Shown here piece by piece: positions 1-8,764 of a DNA stretch of 64,000 nucleotides. Location: positions 62,001 to 126,000 of the IMG/VR virus record IMGVR_UViG_3300021959_006017. One strand, given 5' to 3'. Origin of the DNA: a virus. Position numbers and translations under genes: made by a program. The notes beneath the pieces are model-generated. The model did not search any database. It worked only from the letters and a program-made list of their open reading frames with translations, and was not told the origin of the DNA. How positions within the stretch are numbered: the stretch's first letter is position 1; every line of letters begins with the position of its first letter.

Positions 1-125
1 TTAGTATAAACGTACATGGACGTGACAGTCGAATCTTGGTTAATCACTATACCTACAAACTCTTGCCCTCCGTAGGTAATAACCGATAGAAACGGAAATT
101 TTTCTTGTATTTCTTTTGTTAACAT
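1..125 (-). CDS. Partial small conserved phage protein (N-terminus only)
   Basis: A minus-strand reading frame begins with ATG at position 125 and stays open for 41 codons to the window edge, so the C-terminus is missing. It encodes MLTKEIQEKFPFLSVITYGG at its start. The TYGGxEFVGI pattern reminds me of a small protein common in T4-like cyanophages, but I cannot assign a function. It is divergent from the virion gene at 147. Confidence 0.6.
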   Translation of the reverse strand, partial: MLTKEIQEKFPFLSVITYGGQEFVGIVINQDSTVTSMYVYT

Positions 126-133
126 AGTTTCCC

Positions 134-141
134 GATAAATA
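134..141 (+). promoter_or_regulatory. T4-type late promoter
   Basis: GATAAATA lies 5 bp before the ATG of the virion gene at 147 and matches the T4 late consensus TATAAATA in 7 of 8 positions. The predicted transcript would be almost leaderless. Confidence 0.65.
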
Positions 142-146
142 ATATT

Positions 147-914
147 ATGCAATTAATACCTAGATATTTAGTCACAAATAGAATCAACATTGTCGCAGAT
201 GTGGCAGGATTCATTACGGAGTATAGACCAGTGTACAATAAACAAATACAACTTTATAAAGGCGTTGACAATGTTATAGAGTTTAAAGTTCTCAACGCAG
301 ATCAAAAAGCAGTAGACATAAGTTCATACACACCGACTGTGTATGCATTTGGAGAAGATAAAACACTGCTTATAGAAAAACAAGGAGTAGTATCCGCAAC
401 TAAAGGAGTGTTTACTGTAACTATTACAGAAAGCGACTTGCTTAATATTAAACAACAGTATCTAGGTTATAATGTATTGCTAAACACAGACTCCGGAAAA
501 ACATTAACATACGCTCACAGTAACTTTGATAATGATGCTACAATGTTTATTAATGCTAGAACAATGCCTGGTCCATTAGCAACATACGAAGTTACACAGT
601 TTGCCGAAACAGCAGTAAACAGTGATGTATGGGTTAGCGAAAGTATAACAGCACAGCCTGCTATCAATGGCAACGAAGCACTACATACAGCAGCCGTATA
701 TACAGACGGTTATGCTGGAGATGTTACTGTACAAGCAACACTTGACAATCAAGTAACAGGTAACACTGTATGGGCAAACGTAAGCACACTAACATTTACA
801 GGGTCAGAAACACAACCTACACCTGTTAACTTTAATGGTGTATACAGTTATTTAAGATTCAAAACAGACGCAGATCCTGCTAGTACTATAACAAAGGTTT
901 TGGTCAGAAATTAG
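147..914 (+). CDS. Putative virion protein with BppU-like N-terminal domain
   Basis: This 255-residue acidic, beta-rich protein has no signal peptide. Residues about 25-110 (IQLYKGVDNVIEFKVLNADQ and the following strands) resemble the N-terminal domain of phage baseplate upper proteins (BppU/DUF2479), which anchors receptor-binding proteins to the baseplate. Residues 140-255 look like a second beta-sandwich, possibly carbohydrate-binding. A late promoter directly upstream supports a structural role. The domain assignment rests on pattern resemblance only. Confidence 0.6.
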   Translation: MQLIPRYLVTNRINIVADVAGFITEYRPVYNKQIQLYKGVDNVIEFKVLNADQKAVDISSYTPTVYAFGEDKTLLIEKQGVVSATKGVFTVTITESDLLNIKQQYLGYNVLLNTDSGKTLTYAHSNFDNDATMFINARTMPGPLATYEVTQFAETAVNSDVWVSESITAQPAINGNEALHTAAVYTDGYAGDVTVQATLDNQVTGNTVWANVSTLTFTGSETQPTPVNFNGVYSYLRFKTDADPASTITKVLVRN

Positions 915-915
915 G

Positions 916-943
916 TTGACATATATTAAAAATAATATATAAT
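916..943 (+). promoter_or_regulatory. Early sigma70-type promoter
   Basis: TTGACA (916-921), 16 bp spacer, TATAAT (938-943). The ATG at 950 is where transcription should begin, so the message is probably leaderless. Confidence 0.75.
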
Positions 944-949
944 ATAGTA

Positions 950-1312
950 ATGTATAAAATAATAATAACATTAGTGGCAACATTGTTTGCCACTTTTTCT
1001 TATGCTAACGAAGAAACTAAAAAGTCATTTACAGATGATATGACATTTAGTGTTACATTAGAAAGAGGCATGGAAACAGAACTACAATATGGTTACTTCT
1101 ATGCTACTAAGCCAATAACTAACAAACTCAGCACAACATACGGTGCAACATGGGATATAGACGCTGTAGGTAAATCTTTAGTAGATTTATCAAGTCAAAC
1201 TATAAATGTTAGTTATCAAGTAAACGATAATCTAAGTGTATATGCACTTACTGATTTAAATGATAATTTTGAGAGATCGGAAACATGGGTAGGTACAACT
1301 TACATTTGGTAG
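950..1312 (+). CDS. Secreted outer-membrane beta-barrel-like protein
   Basis: This 120-residue protein has a Sec signal peptide of about 19 residues ending in SYA before NEETK. The mature part is a series of alternating amphipathic strands (for example ELQYGYFYA, TYGATWDID, INVSYQV) and ends in an aromatic residue (TTYIW), as outer-membrane beta-barrel substrates do. A second protein of this type is encoded at 53078. A phage-made surface protein could modify the envelope or block superinfection, which is inference. It has an early promoter and no visible Shine-Dalgarno. Confidence 0.6.
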   Translation: MYKIIITLVATLFATFSYANEETKKSFTDDMTFSVTLERGMETELQYGYFYATKPITNKLSTTYGATWDIDAVGKSLVDLSSQTINVSYQVNDNLSVYALTDLNDNFERSETWVGTTYIW

Positions 1313-1770
1313 GATGGATAGCTGGACTAACTCTGCTACTAGGACTTAGCAGAGTTATTCCTCACCCACCTAACTTTACACCAATACTAGCAGTTGGAAT
1401 ATTTGTTCCTTTGCTAACAGGTAAATGGCAACATGCACTTCCACTAACACTAGGTGCTATGTTTATAGGAGATTTGTTTTGGGGATTACATCCTTATATG
1501 GCATGGACCTATGCAAGCGTAGCTTTAGTATCATTAGTAGCATTAAATATGAGTTTGTTGGTTAACTGCATTGTTGCTCCTATTATCTTTTTTATAATAA
1601 CAAACTTTGGTGTATGGACTAGCGGTTACTATGGATTAACCCTAGAAGGATTAATAGCATGTTATATTGCTGCTATTCCTTTCTTCCATATGACACTATT
1701 AGGAACTATTGTATATACAGGTCTGTTTTACGGATTATACAAAACTTATAGCCAAAAAGTCTTGACATAA
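1285..1770 (+). CDS. DUF6580-like polytopic membrane protein
   Basis: 161 residues with five or six hydrophobic segments. The early RVIPHPPNFTPILAVGIF block is the signature I associate with DUF6580 membrane proteins, which resemble small integral transport subunits. Function is unknown. The ATG lies within the 3' end of the upstream barrel gene (28 bp overlap), so translation is probably coupled. The end of the gene overlaps the -35 box of the primase promoter. Confidence 0.6.
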   Translation: MGRYNLHLVGWIAGLTLLLGLSRVIPHPPNFTPILAVGIFVPLLTGKWQHALPLTLGAMFIGDLFWGLHPYMAWTYASVALVSLVALNMSLLVNCIVAPIIFFIITNFGVWTSGYYGLTLEGLIACYIAAIPFFHMTLLGTIVYTGLFYGLYKTYSQKVLT

Positions 1771-1790
1771 TCTAACACTGGTACTATAAT
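1762..1790 (+). promoter_or_regulatory. Early promoter of the primase-helicase operon
   Basis: TTGACA (1762-1767), 17 bp, TATAAT (1785-1790), with the primase ATG only 6 bp further on. This predicts a leaderless message. Confidence 0.8.
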
Positions 1791-1796
1791 AATAGT

Positions 1797-2798
1797 ATGA
1801 GTGTAGTAAACGATACAGTTCTGACATACCTTCCTGCAAAGCGTAAGCAATCGCCGAGCGGATGGATCTCCTTCAATGCGCCGTGCTGTCATCATAACGG
1901 ACACTCTGTGGATACTCGCGGTAGAGGCGGTTTGATATCTAATGCCGATGGTAGTGTTAGCTATCACTGCTTCAACTGCGGTTTCAAAGCAAGCTGGCAA
2001 CCGGGCAGATCTTTCAGTCACAAACTACGGAAGCTCCTTCAATGGTGTGGAGCACCTGACGATATAATCAACAAGGTCGCATTAGAGGTGATGAGAGAGA
2101 ATGAAGGTGTAGAGGCTAAAACACGTATTGCCGAACTGCCATCATTCAATACTGTCCCGTTGCCAGACGATGCTGTTAAGATTGCAGACATACCTGACTA
2201 CAACGAGAACAACATAGGCTTCAAACATTTTCTTTCTGTAATACAATACATAGCAGATCGCAATCTTAACTTGGATGATACAGATTACTATTGGAGCCCT
2301 AGCTTAGGTTATCGTGATAGATTGATCATACCCTTCTACTATGAAGGACGCATTGTAGGCTGGACAGGTAGAGCAGTAGTATCTGATAAAAAGCCTAAGT
2401 ACCTTACAGAAGTACAACCAGGTTATGTGTTTAACTTAGATGAACAACGATATAACAAAGTATTCTGTATTGTTTGTGAAGGACAGATTGATGCACTGCA
2501 CGTAGAAGGTTGTGCTTTAGGTGGATCAGAAATAAATGATCAGCAAGCAATGCTGTTAAATAGATTAAACAAGGAAATAATCGTCGTACCTGATAGAGAC
2601 AAAGCAGGTAGCAAACTTGTTGAACGTGCTATTGAACTAGGTTGGTCAGTAGCAATGCCTGAATGGGCAGAAGATGTAAACGATATTAGTGATGCTGTAC
2701 AACGCTATGGCAGACTATATACTTTACATAGTATAGCTACTTCAAGTGAAGATAGCGCACTAAAAATAAGGCTGAGAGCAAAAAAATGGTTTGGTTAA
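1797..2798 (+). CDS. 61: DNA primase, T4 gp61-like
   Basis: 333 residues. An N-terminal zinc-binding domain (about residues 28-65) has a CCHH cluster and CFNCGF. A Toprim domain (about 205-275) has the acidic VCEGQIDALHVEG motif and the DRD of VVPDRDKAGS, which bind the catalytic metal. The enzyme makes RNA primers for lagging-strand synthesis with the gp41-type helicase encoded 1.3 kb downstream in the same operon. Start chosen at ATG 1797, directly behind the -10 box. Length matches phage primases. Confidence 0.93.
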   Translation: MSVVNDTVLTYLPAKRKQSPSGWISFNAPCCHHNGHSVDTRGRGGLISNADGSVSYHCFNCGFKASWQPGRSFSHKLRKLLQWCGAPDDIINKVALEVMRENEGVEAKTRIAELPSFNTVPLPDDAVKIADIPDYNENNIGFKHFLSVIQYIADRNLNLDDTDYYWSPSLGYRDRLIIPFYYEGRIVGWTGRAVVSDKKPKYLTEVQPGYVFNLDEQRYNKVFCIVCEGQIDALHVEGCALGGSEINDQQAMLLNRLNKEIIVVPDRDKAGSKLVERAIELGWSVAMPEWAEDVNDISDAVQRYGRLYTLHSIATSSEDSALKIRLRAKKWFG

Positions 2799-2920
2799 AA
2801 AATGTATTAAGAAAGGTGTGGGATATTTTAACTTATCCTTATATTAGTATCAGAGACGAGATACGCTTTAGAAGACGACTAAAGGAACTACGCAAGAAAG
2901 ATCCCTTTATATATAAATGA
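2786..2920 (+). CDS. Small basic hypothetical protein
   Basis: 44 residues starting MVWLKNVLRKVWD, hydrophobic at the N-terminus and strongly basic at the C-terminus (RFRRRLKELRKKD). It overlaps the primase end by 13 bp and the next gene by ATGA, the usual spacing of coupled genes in this operon. Function unknown; possibly membrane-associated. Confidence 0.6.
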   Translation: MVWLKNVLRKVWDILTYPYISIRDEIRFRRRLKELRKKDPFIYK

Positions 2921-3153
2921 TAGAACTTAAAATAGGCATATGGAATTTACTAAAAAAGATTATAGGTGGTTCTTCGCTTACACTTGCCATAGTGTATACA
3001 CTGGGGCATATATTCATTGCAATGACTTGCAATAGATTGATAACAGGAGCGGCATTAGATCTTGCCGCACTAGATGCAATAGTAGAGCCAATTATAAATG
3101 GTTTTTGGTTTTACATACTGCACAACGCATGGAAACGATTTAAAGATGATTAA
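2917..3153 (+). CDS. DUF2061-like small membrane protein
   Basis: 78 residues with a membrane segment at about 18-38 and a second hydrophobic stretch at 42-70 ending FWFYILHNAWKRF. The arrangement resembles DUF2061 membrane proteins, whose C-terminus is typically YYLHERVW-like. Function unknown. It starts inside the stop of the previous gene (ATGA), and its stop lies inside the start of the next. Confidence 0.5.
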   Translation: MIELKIGIWNLLKKIIGGSSLTLAIVYTLGHIFIAMTCNRLITGAALDLAALDAIVEPIINGFWFYILHNAWKRFKDD

Positions 3154-4117
3154 ATGGGGAATGGTTGGCAACAGTCACGATGCCAGCCTTGCTGTATTTG
3201 AAGACAGTAAACTATTATGGGCTAGTCTAGCAAAAGATTTTTCAGGAGTAGATCACGACCCCGATCTCGATGACACACAACTTAAAGTAGCTATACAAAG
3301 TTTTGGCAAGCCTGATCAAATAGTTTGGTATGAAAAGCCTGGGCTCAAAACATTTAGACAGTGGAGAGCAGGACAAGGATGGCTGTGGAAAGAAAATAAT
3401 ATACGCAGATATCTAAAACGTTGGAACATTACAGCACCCATTACATATACCCAACACCATCTTTCACATGCTGCCTATGCATATTATACCCAGCCACATG
3501 ATGATTGTGCTGTAATATGTTTGGATAGTATAGGAGAGTTCGAGACCCTTACAGTATGGCACGGGATCCGTGGACAACTTAACAAAATATACAGTCAGGG
3601 TTATCCACATAGCCTCGGACTTTTCTATAGTGCTATGACTCAACGTATGGGCCTACAAGCGCAACGTGACGAATACTTAGTAGCCCAATGGGCAAAGAAA
3701 GGCAACGCTAAAAGATTGTCACATGTAATACGAAAAGAACTTATTAATGTTGATCACGAAAGTCGTAGCCCCCAGAAGATTAAGATGAGAGTTAACCTAC
3801 ACAGAGGTTGTCGTTGGTGGAGGCCTGAACTAAACTCACAACAAGATATGTATGATATAGCAGCAGCTACACAAGCTATCTTTGAATACTGTGTAAGCAT
3901 TCTGAGTATATGGGCAAAAGTAAAAACAGACAGTAACCATTTAGCACTAGCAGGTGGCGGCGCATTGAATAAAGATGCAATAGATAAAATAAAAAATCAA
4001 TGGACTAACATATGGGTGCCACCTAATCCTGGCGACCCTGGTAGTTGTATAGGCGCAGTATTAGCAAAGACAGAAACAAAGATAACACTTGACAAACAAT
4101 GGTATAAGAAAGTATAA
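3146..4117 (+). CDS. Carbamoyltransferase-like protein, NodU/CmcH family N-terminal domain
   Basis: 323 residues beginning MIKWGMVGNSHDASLAVFED. The QHHLSHAAYAYY block is the conserved His-rich motif of the NodU/CmcH/TobZ ASKHA-fold domain, and LALAGGGALNKDAI is the family's second signature. These enzymes carbamoylate hydroxyl groups using carbamoyl phosphate and ATP. Classical members are near 570 residues; the C-terminal carbamoyltransferase domain is absent here, as in cyanophage homologues, so the substrate is unknown. The start overlaps the previous stop; a start 48 bp upstream is possible but would sit deep in that gene. Confidence 0.75.
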   Translation: MIKWGMVGNSHDASLAVFEDSKLLWASLAKDFSGVDHDPDLDDTQLKVAIQSFGKPDQIVWYEKPGLKTFRQWRAGQGWLWKENNIRRYLKRWNITAPITYTQHHLSHAAYAYYTQPHDDCAVICLDSIGEFETLTVWHGIRGQLNKIYSQGYPHSLGLFYSAMTQRMGLQAQRDEYLVAQWAKKGNAKRLSHVIRKELINVDHESRSPQKIKMRVNLHRGCRWWRPELNSQQDMYDIAAATQAIFEYCVSILSIWAKVKTDSNHLALAGGGALNKDAIDKIKNQWTNIWVPPNPGDPGSCIGAVLAKTETKITLDKQWYKKV

Positions 4118-4118
4118 T
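4089..4118 (+). promoter_or_regulatory. Early promoter before the helicase gene
   Basis: TTGACA (4089-4094), 18 bp, TATAAT (4113-4118), nested in the end of the upstream gene. The helicase ATG follows 6 bp later, again predicting a leaderless message. Confidence 0.65.
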
Positions 4119-4124
4119 AAACGT

Positions 4125-5552
4125 ATGAGCAGACAGAACACAGACTACGGATACGACATACAAAAAGTTTACTTAGAGATGTTTATGACAGATGCAGAAT
4201 CGTTTGTCAGATGTCAAGGTGTGTTTGACCCAAACACATTTGATCGTAGACTACAAGAGCCTGCAAAGTTCTTAAAGGTCTATGTAGAAGAGCATAATGC
4301 TATTCCTACATTTGATATGATTAATGCAGCAACAGATGTTAATCTAAAAGATCCAGGACAGTTACAGGAGAATCACTATGACTGGCTTCTACAGGAGTTT
4401 GAAACGTTCAGTAGGCACAAGGCACTTGAGAAAGCAATACTTGACTCGGCAGACTTACTTGAGAAAGGTGAGTATGGACCGGTCGAGGACCTTGTTAAGA
4501 AAGCAGTACAGATTGGCTTACAGAAGGATTTGGGTACAGACTATTTTGCAGACCCGAAGAGCAGACTAGAAGCAATCAAAGACAAGAACGGACAAGTAAG
4601 CACAGGTTGGCCTACGCTAGACAAGAAACTGTTTGGTGGGTTTAACAGAGGAGAGCTTAATATCTTTGCAGGTGGTTCAGGTTCTGGTAAATCGTTGTTT
4701 ATGGCAAATATGGGTGTAAACTGGTGTTTGCAGGGCATGAACGTTATGTACTTGACGTTTGAGCTTTCAGAGAACTTAGTAGGTATGCGATTAGATGCTA
4801 TGACATCAGAGATTCCGAGCAGAGATATCTTTAAGAGTATTGATGATGTACAAATGAAAGTCAAGATGATTGGCAAGAAGTCGGGGGCATTTCAAATCAA
4901 ATATATGCCCACAGGCAAGAATGCAAACGACATACGTGCTTATCTAAAAGAATATGAAATCAAAACAGGCAAGAAGGTAGATGTACTACTTATTGACTAT
5001 TTAGATTTGATGCACCCGATAGGACAAAAGATTAGTGCAGAGAACTTGTTTGTTAAGGACAAGTATGTATCAGAAGAACTGCGTAACCTAGCTATGGAAC
5101 TTAACTGTATCTTTGTTACAGCATCGCAGTTGAATAGATCTAGTGTTGAGGAGATAGAGTTTGACCACAGCCATATTAGTGGCGGTATTAGTAAAATTAA
5201 TACAGCTGACAATCTCATAGGTATTTTTACAAGTAGAGCAATGCGTGAACGTGGACGTTATCAGATACAGTTGATGAAGACACGTTCGTCAAGTGGTGTT
5301 GGACAAAAGATTGATCTAGCATTTGATGTAGATACATTGCGTATCACAGACTTAGGCGAAGACGGAGAAGAGCAAGCAACTGCAATCTCAGGTGGTTCAA
5401 AGATTCTTGATGCACTTAAACGCACACCAACACAGGGCAGCTCAGGTACAGTTAGTACAGATCCAGAAGATGGACAACCTGTTAAAAAGATTAGAGCAGA
5501 AACAGATTCAACAAAACTTAGACAGTTTCTAAATAACTTAGGAGATGATTAA
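4125..5552 (+). CDS. 41: Replicative DNA helicase, T4 gp41/DnaB-like
   Basis: 475 residues. The RecA-like motor contains Walker A GGSGSGKS (about residue 184), Walker B VDVLLIDYLDLM and the glutamine-bearing VTASQLNRSS motif of the DnaB family. The N-terminal 140 residues are the helical domain that contacts primase. It is the hexameric 5'-3' fork helicase. The C-terminus is a hydrophilic tail. ATG 4125 is chosen because the promoter lies immediately upstream; an in-frame start at 4089 would overlap the preceding gene. Confidence 0.95.
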   Translation: MSRQNTDYGYDIQKVYLEMFMTDAESFVRCQGVFDPNTFDRRLQEPAKFLKVYVEEHNAIPTFDMINAATDVNLKDPGQLQENHYDWLLQEFETFSRHKALEKAILDSADLLEKGEYGPVEDLVKKAVQIGLQKDLGTDYFADPKSRLEAIKDKNGQVSTGWPTLDKKLFGGFNRGELNIFAGGSGSGKSLFMANMGVNWCLQGMNVMYLTFELSENLVGMRLDAMTSEIPSRDIFKSIDDVQMKVKMIGKKSGAFQIKYMPTGKNANDIRAYLKEYEIKTGKKVDVLLIDYLDLMHPIGQKISAENLFVKDKYVSEELRNLAMELNCIFVTASQLNRSSVEEIEFDHSHISGGISKINTADNLIGIFTSRAMRERGRYQIQLMKTRSSSGVGQKIDLAFDVDTLRITDLGEDGEEQATAISGGSKILDALKRTPTQGSSGTVSTDPEDGQPVKKIRAETDSTKLRQFLNNLGDD

Positions 5553-5554
5553 TA

Positions 5555-5986
5555 GTGCTTAGACTTGCAAATGATGATTGGACATTAGGACATGTAAAAG
5601 ACGATCCAGTTCGTCCGCATTTACCCATGACGTGGCGTGTTACTAATGGACGCGAAGTTTACATATTAGAAGATGACTACGCAGGTATAGCAAGGGCAGT
5701 TGTGTGTGTTGCATACACTAATGGTATTGCTATTACTGAAGACGATCTAAACAACACACAAGATCCAGATACTGCTATGTTCTATACAGTGTGGAGTTAT
5801 GACAAAGGTGCAGGCAGAGAGATTATCTTTAGCACAGCAGAAGTAATCCAACGAGAGAAGCCACACATCAAACGCTACTGTACACTAAGTCCTTTAACTG
5901 AAATGGCAGAGAAGTTTCATTTGCGTAATGGTGCAAAGTTTTTACGCAAAGGCGATACATGTCAGAACTTTGAATACGAGGTATAG
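5555..5986 (+). CDS. Conserved phage protein, malonyl-CoA-decarboxylase-like C-terminus
   Basis: 143 residues from a GTG start just after the helicase stop. The second half (AMFYTVWSYDKGAGREIIFS followed by KRYCTLSPLTEMAEKFHL) resembles the GNAT-fold end of malonyl-CoA decarboxylase, where TLSP sits in the acyl-CoA site. The protein is far too short to be that enzyme. An acyl-CoA-binding or acetyltransferase-like role is a guess. Confidence 0.55.
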   Translation: MLRLANDDWTLGHVKDDPVRPHLPMTWRVTNGREVYILEDDYAGIARAVVCVAYTNGIAITEDDLNNTQDPDTAMFYTVWSYDKGAGREIIFSTAEVIQREKPHIKRYCTLSPLTEMAEKFHLRNGAKFLRKGDTCQNFEYEV

Positions 5987-5987
5987 T

Positions 5988-6701
5988 ATGACTGAAATGT
6001 TACGTGTTACAGAAGTTGAACACTACACAGATAGATTATTTCGAATAAGAACAGAAAGACCACAAAGCCACAGATTTACAGCTGGCGAGTTTACAATGAT
6101 AGGCATGGGTGACGATGACATCATGCGAGCCTATAGTTATACTAGTGGTCCGTATGACGAGTACTTGGAGTTTTATTCTATCAAAGTACCAGATGGTCCT
6201 CTTACTAGTAGACTACAACACATACAAGTAGGCGACGAGCTTGAAGTTGGAAACAGGCCCACAGGCACACTAACACTTGCTAATCTAGAACTAGGTGGCA
6301 ACTTGTGGTTGTTGGCAACAGGCACTGGTATTGCACCTTTTATTAGTTTGCTTAGAGATCCGGACACATACGATCAGTTCGACAAGATACATGTGGTATG
6401 GAGTGTGCGAACACAGCCAGAGCTACTGGCTTACAATAGTTTCTTACAAGAACTAGACATAGACTACACACCTGTTGTTACACAAGATCCAGACTGGCAA
6501 GAGTTGAATCAGCGTATCACAAAAATGATCAGTGCAGGTGTTATACTAGCCGGCGCACAGCCGGAAACAGATCGAGTAATGATCTGTGGCAGTATGCCAT
6601 TTAACACAGACGTCAAAGACATGCTCACAGCATGGGGTTGGCAAGAAGGTACTCGCAGAGTAGCAGGCACATTTGTACAAGAAAAAGCATTTGTACTATG
6701 A
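5988..6701 (+). CDS. fpr: Ferredoxin/flavodoxin-NADP+ reductase
   Basis: 237 residues in two domains. The FAD-binding barrel carries RAYSYTSGP (about residues 43-51), the RxYSxTSxP flavin motif. The NADP domain has LLATGTGIAPFISL (about 107-120) and MICGSMPFN. It ends in FVQEKAFVL, the C-terminal pattern of bacterial Fpr-type reductases. It moves electrons between NADPH and ferredoxin or flavodoxin. Heme oxygenase and the bilin reductase at 61.5-62.8 kb both need reduced ferredoxin, so this may be their electron supplier. No ferredoxin gene was found in the window. Start chosen at ATG 5988, two bases after the previous stop. Confidence 0.92.
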   Translation: MTEMLRVTEVEHYTDRLFRIRTERPQSHRFTAGEFTMIGMGDDDIMRAYSYTSGPYDEYLEFYSIKVPDGPLTSRLQHIQVGDELEVGNRPTGTLTLANLELGGNLWLLATGTGIAPFISLLRDPDTYDQFDKIHVVWSVRTQPELLAYNSFLQELDIDYTPVVTQDPDWQELNQRITKMISAGVILAGAQPETDRVMICGSMPFNTDVKDMLTAWGWQEGTRRVAGTFVQEKAFVL

Positions 6702-6955
6702 GGCGTTTCTTTCTAGGCTCATGTGATTTCAAATGGACACATCGAGAAGAAAAGATGGCACACATATGGGTACGCCGAGAACTAGGCGAAGAACTCTACA
6801 AGCAGTGCAACCAACCTGGATTTGATCTATACTTCGAATACTCAGACAGTGTAATAGTACCGGATACCTACTGTCGCTGTGACATATATGTAGATGTCCA
6901 CGATAGTCCGACAGCAACATGGTTTGCACTTAAATATCCTGTACTGGAGAAATAA
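6698..6955 (+). CDS. Hypothetical protein
   Basis: 85 residues beginning MRRFFLGSCDFKW. No recognised domain; rich in aromatic residues with the distinctive YCRCDIYVDVHDS stretch. It overlaps the reductase stop by ATGA and its TAA overlaps the next ATG by one base, so it belongs to the same operon. Confidence 0.65.
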   Translation: MRRFFLGSCDFKWTHREEKMAHIWVRRELGEELYKQCNQPGFDLYFEYSDSVIVPDTYCRCDIYVDVHDSPTATWFALKYPVLEK

Positions 6956-7662
6956 TGACGATATGGGTATATGGTGATAGCTACTGTACTGACGACGGTG
7001 TAGACTACAACTGGTTCAAACAGTTAAGCTCAATCACACGACAAACTGTAATAGCAAAAGGTGTTCGCGGTTGTAGCAACAACTGGATTGCACAATCAAT
7101 ATCACAGCAACACAAAGAACACAAGCAAGGTGATTGGATCATTATGATTCAAACACAAGAAGACAGGCAATGGTTCTGGGAAGACAAGCCTGAGGCATGC
7201 AACTGGCAAAACCATTCAGACCCTGTTGGCGTATTGGGCATTTCACGTCAAGAACATGCAGCAGCCAAACAATGGCTAACACATCTCTACAATAGACAAG
7301 ACGTTGCTTGGACTACGTTTACAAACTCAACTTGGCTAGCAGCCTACACAATACCTCAAGGCATGCGCTATTTGGTTATACCTGGATTTATAAACTCTAT
7401 AGAACCTTACAACAGTTTCATTGGTGTGCGAGGTACACTAACAGAGTTTGTAAGCTATAGAGAGTTTCCAGACAGAGCAAGTTACCAAGCAGCACTAAGA
7501 TCGCCCAGCGGCGATGCTAGAGCCAATCATCTAGGCCCAAACAATCATGCTATACTAGCACGTAAGATCTCAGACTGTGTTCTAGGACACTCAGGTGAAC
7601 TAGATCTAACTCAAGGATTTGAAATAGTAAAGAAAGAGTTTACAGCAGAAGACTATGAATAG
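6955..7662 (+). CDS. SGNH/GDSL-type hydrolase-like protein
   Basis: 235 residues. The N-terminus MTIWVYGDSYCTDDG has the block I nucleophile motif (GDS). An internal Gly-Asn block (RGCSNNWIA) matches blocks II/III, and DARANHLGPNNHAIL near residue 190 offers the D-x-x-H of block V. This is the catalytic set of SGNH esterases/acyl hydrolases. It may modify glycans together with the sulfotransferase-like gene that overlaps it by 8 bp. Confidence 0.7.
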   Translation: MTIWVYGDSYCTDDGVDYNWFKQLSSITRQTVIAKGVRGCSNNWIAQSISQQHKEHKQGDWIIMIQTQEDRQWFWEDKPEACNWQNHSDPVGVLGISRQEHAAAKQWLTHLYNRQDVAWTTFTNSTWLAAYTIPQGMRYLVIPGFINSIEPYNSFIGVRGTLTEFVSYREFPDRASYQAALRSPSGDARANHLGPNNHAILARKISDCVLGHSGELDLTQGFEIVKKEFTAEDYE

Positions 7663-8317
7663 AGTACTGATCAAAACAGCAGGACGCACAGGTTCGCATG
7701 TGATAGCATGGCAAGAAGTAGAACGACTTGGCATCGATTATCTACACCACAATGACGTAGACGGCACACCAGACCAACTGTACACACTGCAAGGACCTTG
7801 TGTGGTACACGATCACACCAAGTATGTGCCTTCGGACAGCAGCGAATGGGATCTCATAGTAAGTCTAAGACGAGATGTGTATGCACAAGCAGCCAGTTGG
7901 TGTATAGCAAATGCAACCAATAACTTTGGACATGCTCCCGCAGCAGATGGTGAGTTTATACTAGATCCAGAACGATTTATCATAAGTCTCAAAAACTTTA
8001 AAGTAGTAAACTACTATTGGCATCTACTGGCCAAGTTCTACAACTGGCACAGTGTACGAGTTGTGTACTGGGAAGATCTACTGCCCCTAGACAGAACATA
8101 TCCACGCAACCATCCCGGAGCAAGCCACGACAGAGTAGTCAATCACACGGTACTACGAGAACTAACACAAAAGTACATAGACAATCACAACTGGGCAATA
8201 GCACAAGCTATTGATATGGCACAGCAGTATATAGGTAGAATAGACAGAGGACAAGCCCGCCGCATCCTCGTAGATCAAGACCAGCGCGAAGCGCCTGCGG
8301 TAAGCCCCAACCCGTGA
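7655..8317 (+). CDS. Sulfotransferase-like P-loop protein
   Basis: 220 residues. The start MNRVLIKTAGRTGSHVIAW resembles the 5'-PSB loop of PAPS-dependent sulfotransferases, and VSLRRDVYAQAASW corresponds to the 3'-phosphate-binding RDP-like segment followed by helices typical of the fold. It would transfer sulfate to a glycan or small molecule. The family call is moderate because the loop is divergent. The last 20 residues lie over a GC-rich hairpin region. Confidence 0.55.
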   Translation: MNRVLIKTAGRTGSHVIAWQEVERLGIDYLHHNDVDGTPDQLYTLQGPCVVHDHTKYVPSDSSEWDLIVSLRRDVYAQAASWCIANATNNFGHAPAADGEFILDPERFIISLKNFKVVNYYWHLLAKFYNWHSVRVVYWEDLLPLDRTYPRNHPGASHDRVVNHTVLRELTQKYIDNHNWAIAQAIDMAQQYIGRIDRGQARRILVDQDQREAPAVSPNP

Positions 8318-8527
8318 AACGGCTTGCGCTAGATTCCAGCAGCCGCGAAGCGGTAAACGCTTTTTACAAACAGTAAAATACAGCGTTTACACAGCACAAA
8401 ACAGAAAGCCCACTACAACGATACTACGCACCACTATACAAACAGTTTTCGCCAAACCATAACGATAGACTATTTACATAGCCCTGTAATACTTCTACAA
8501 TATTGATTTACTAAAAGATGAGTCTTT
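8318..8527. other. Non-coding stretch with small GC hairpins
   Basis: No convincing gene. Two short hairpins with the shared core CGCGAAGCG lie at about 8283-8293 and 8342-8353. A weak AGCG-GTAAA-CGCT stem followed by five T may end the rightward operon. Confidence 0.4.
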
Positions 8528-8743
8528 TTATGCACACACAGGAGTAAAACTCTTTGATGCACTTAGTACTAGCAGTGCAAACAATCTATCTCGCTCTGTG
8601 TCAAACAGTAGCTCTGAAGCACTACACTGACAAGCATCTATACCGTGTGCGATGTATAGTTCATTGGCTGCACAAAACGTAACAGTTTCTTTGAGCGTTT
8701 GTGTTTTTGGCTCTGGATCGTATATAAGTTTTATTTTATACAT
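8528..8743 (-). CDS. Hypothetical protein
   Basis: 71 residues if read from MYKIKLIYDPEPKT; an upstream in-frame start at 8764 is possible. No recognised domain. It lies alone between the rightward operon and the leftward early block, with no clear Shine-Dalgarno or promoter, so it may be a remnant. Confidence 0.4.
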   Translation of the reverse strand: MYKIKLIYDPEPKTQTLKETVTFCAANELYIAHGIDACQCSASELLFDTERDRLFALLVLSASKSFTPVCA

Positions 8744-8764
8744 AAGCAATACAAGTAAGTGCAT

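Noticed and set aside
5555-5986. True malonyl-CoA decarboxylase
   Set aside because: Only a short C-terminal resemblance; the protein is far too small and lacks most of the enzyme.
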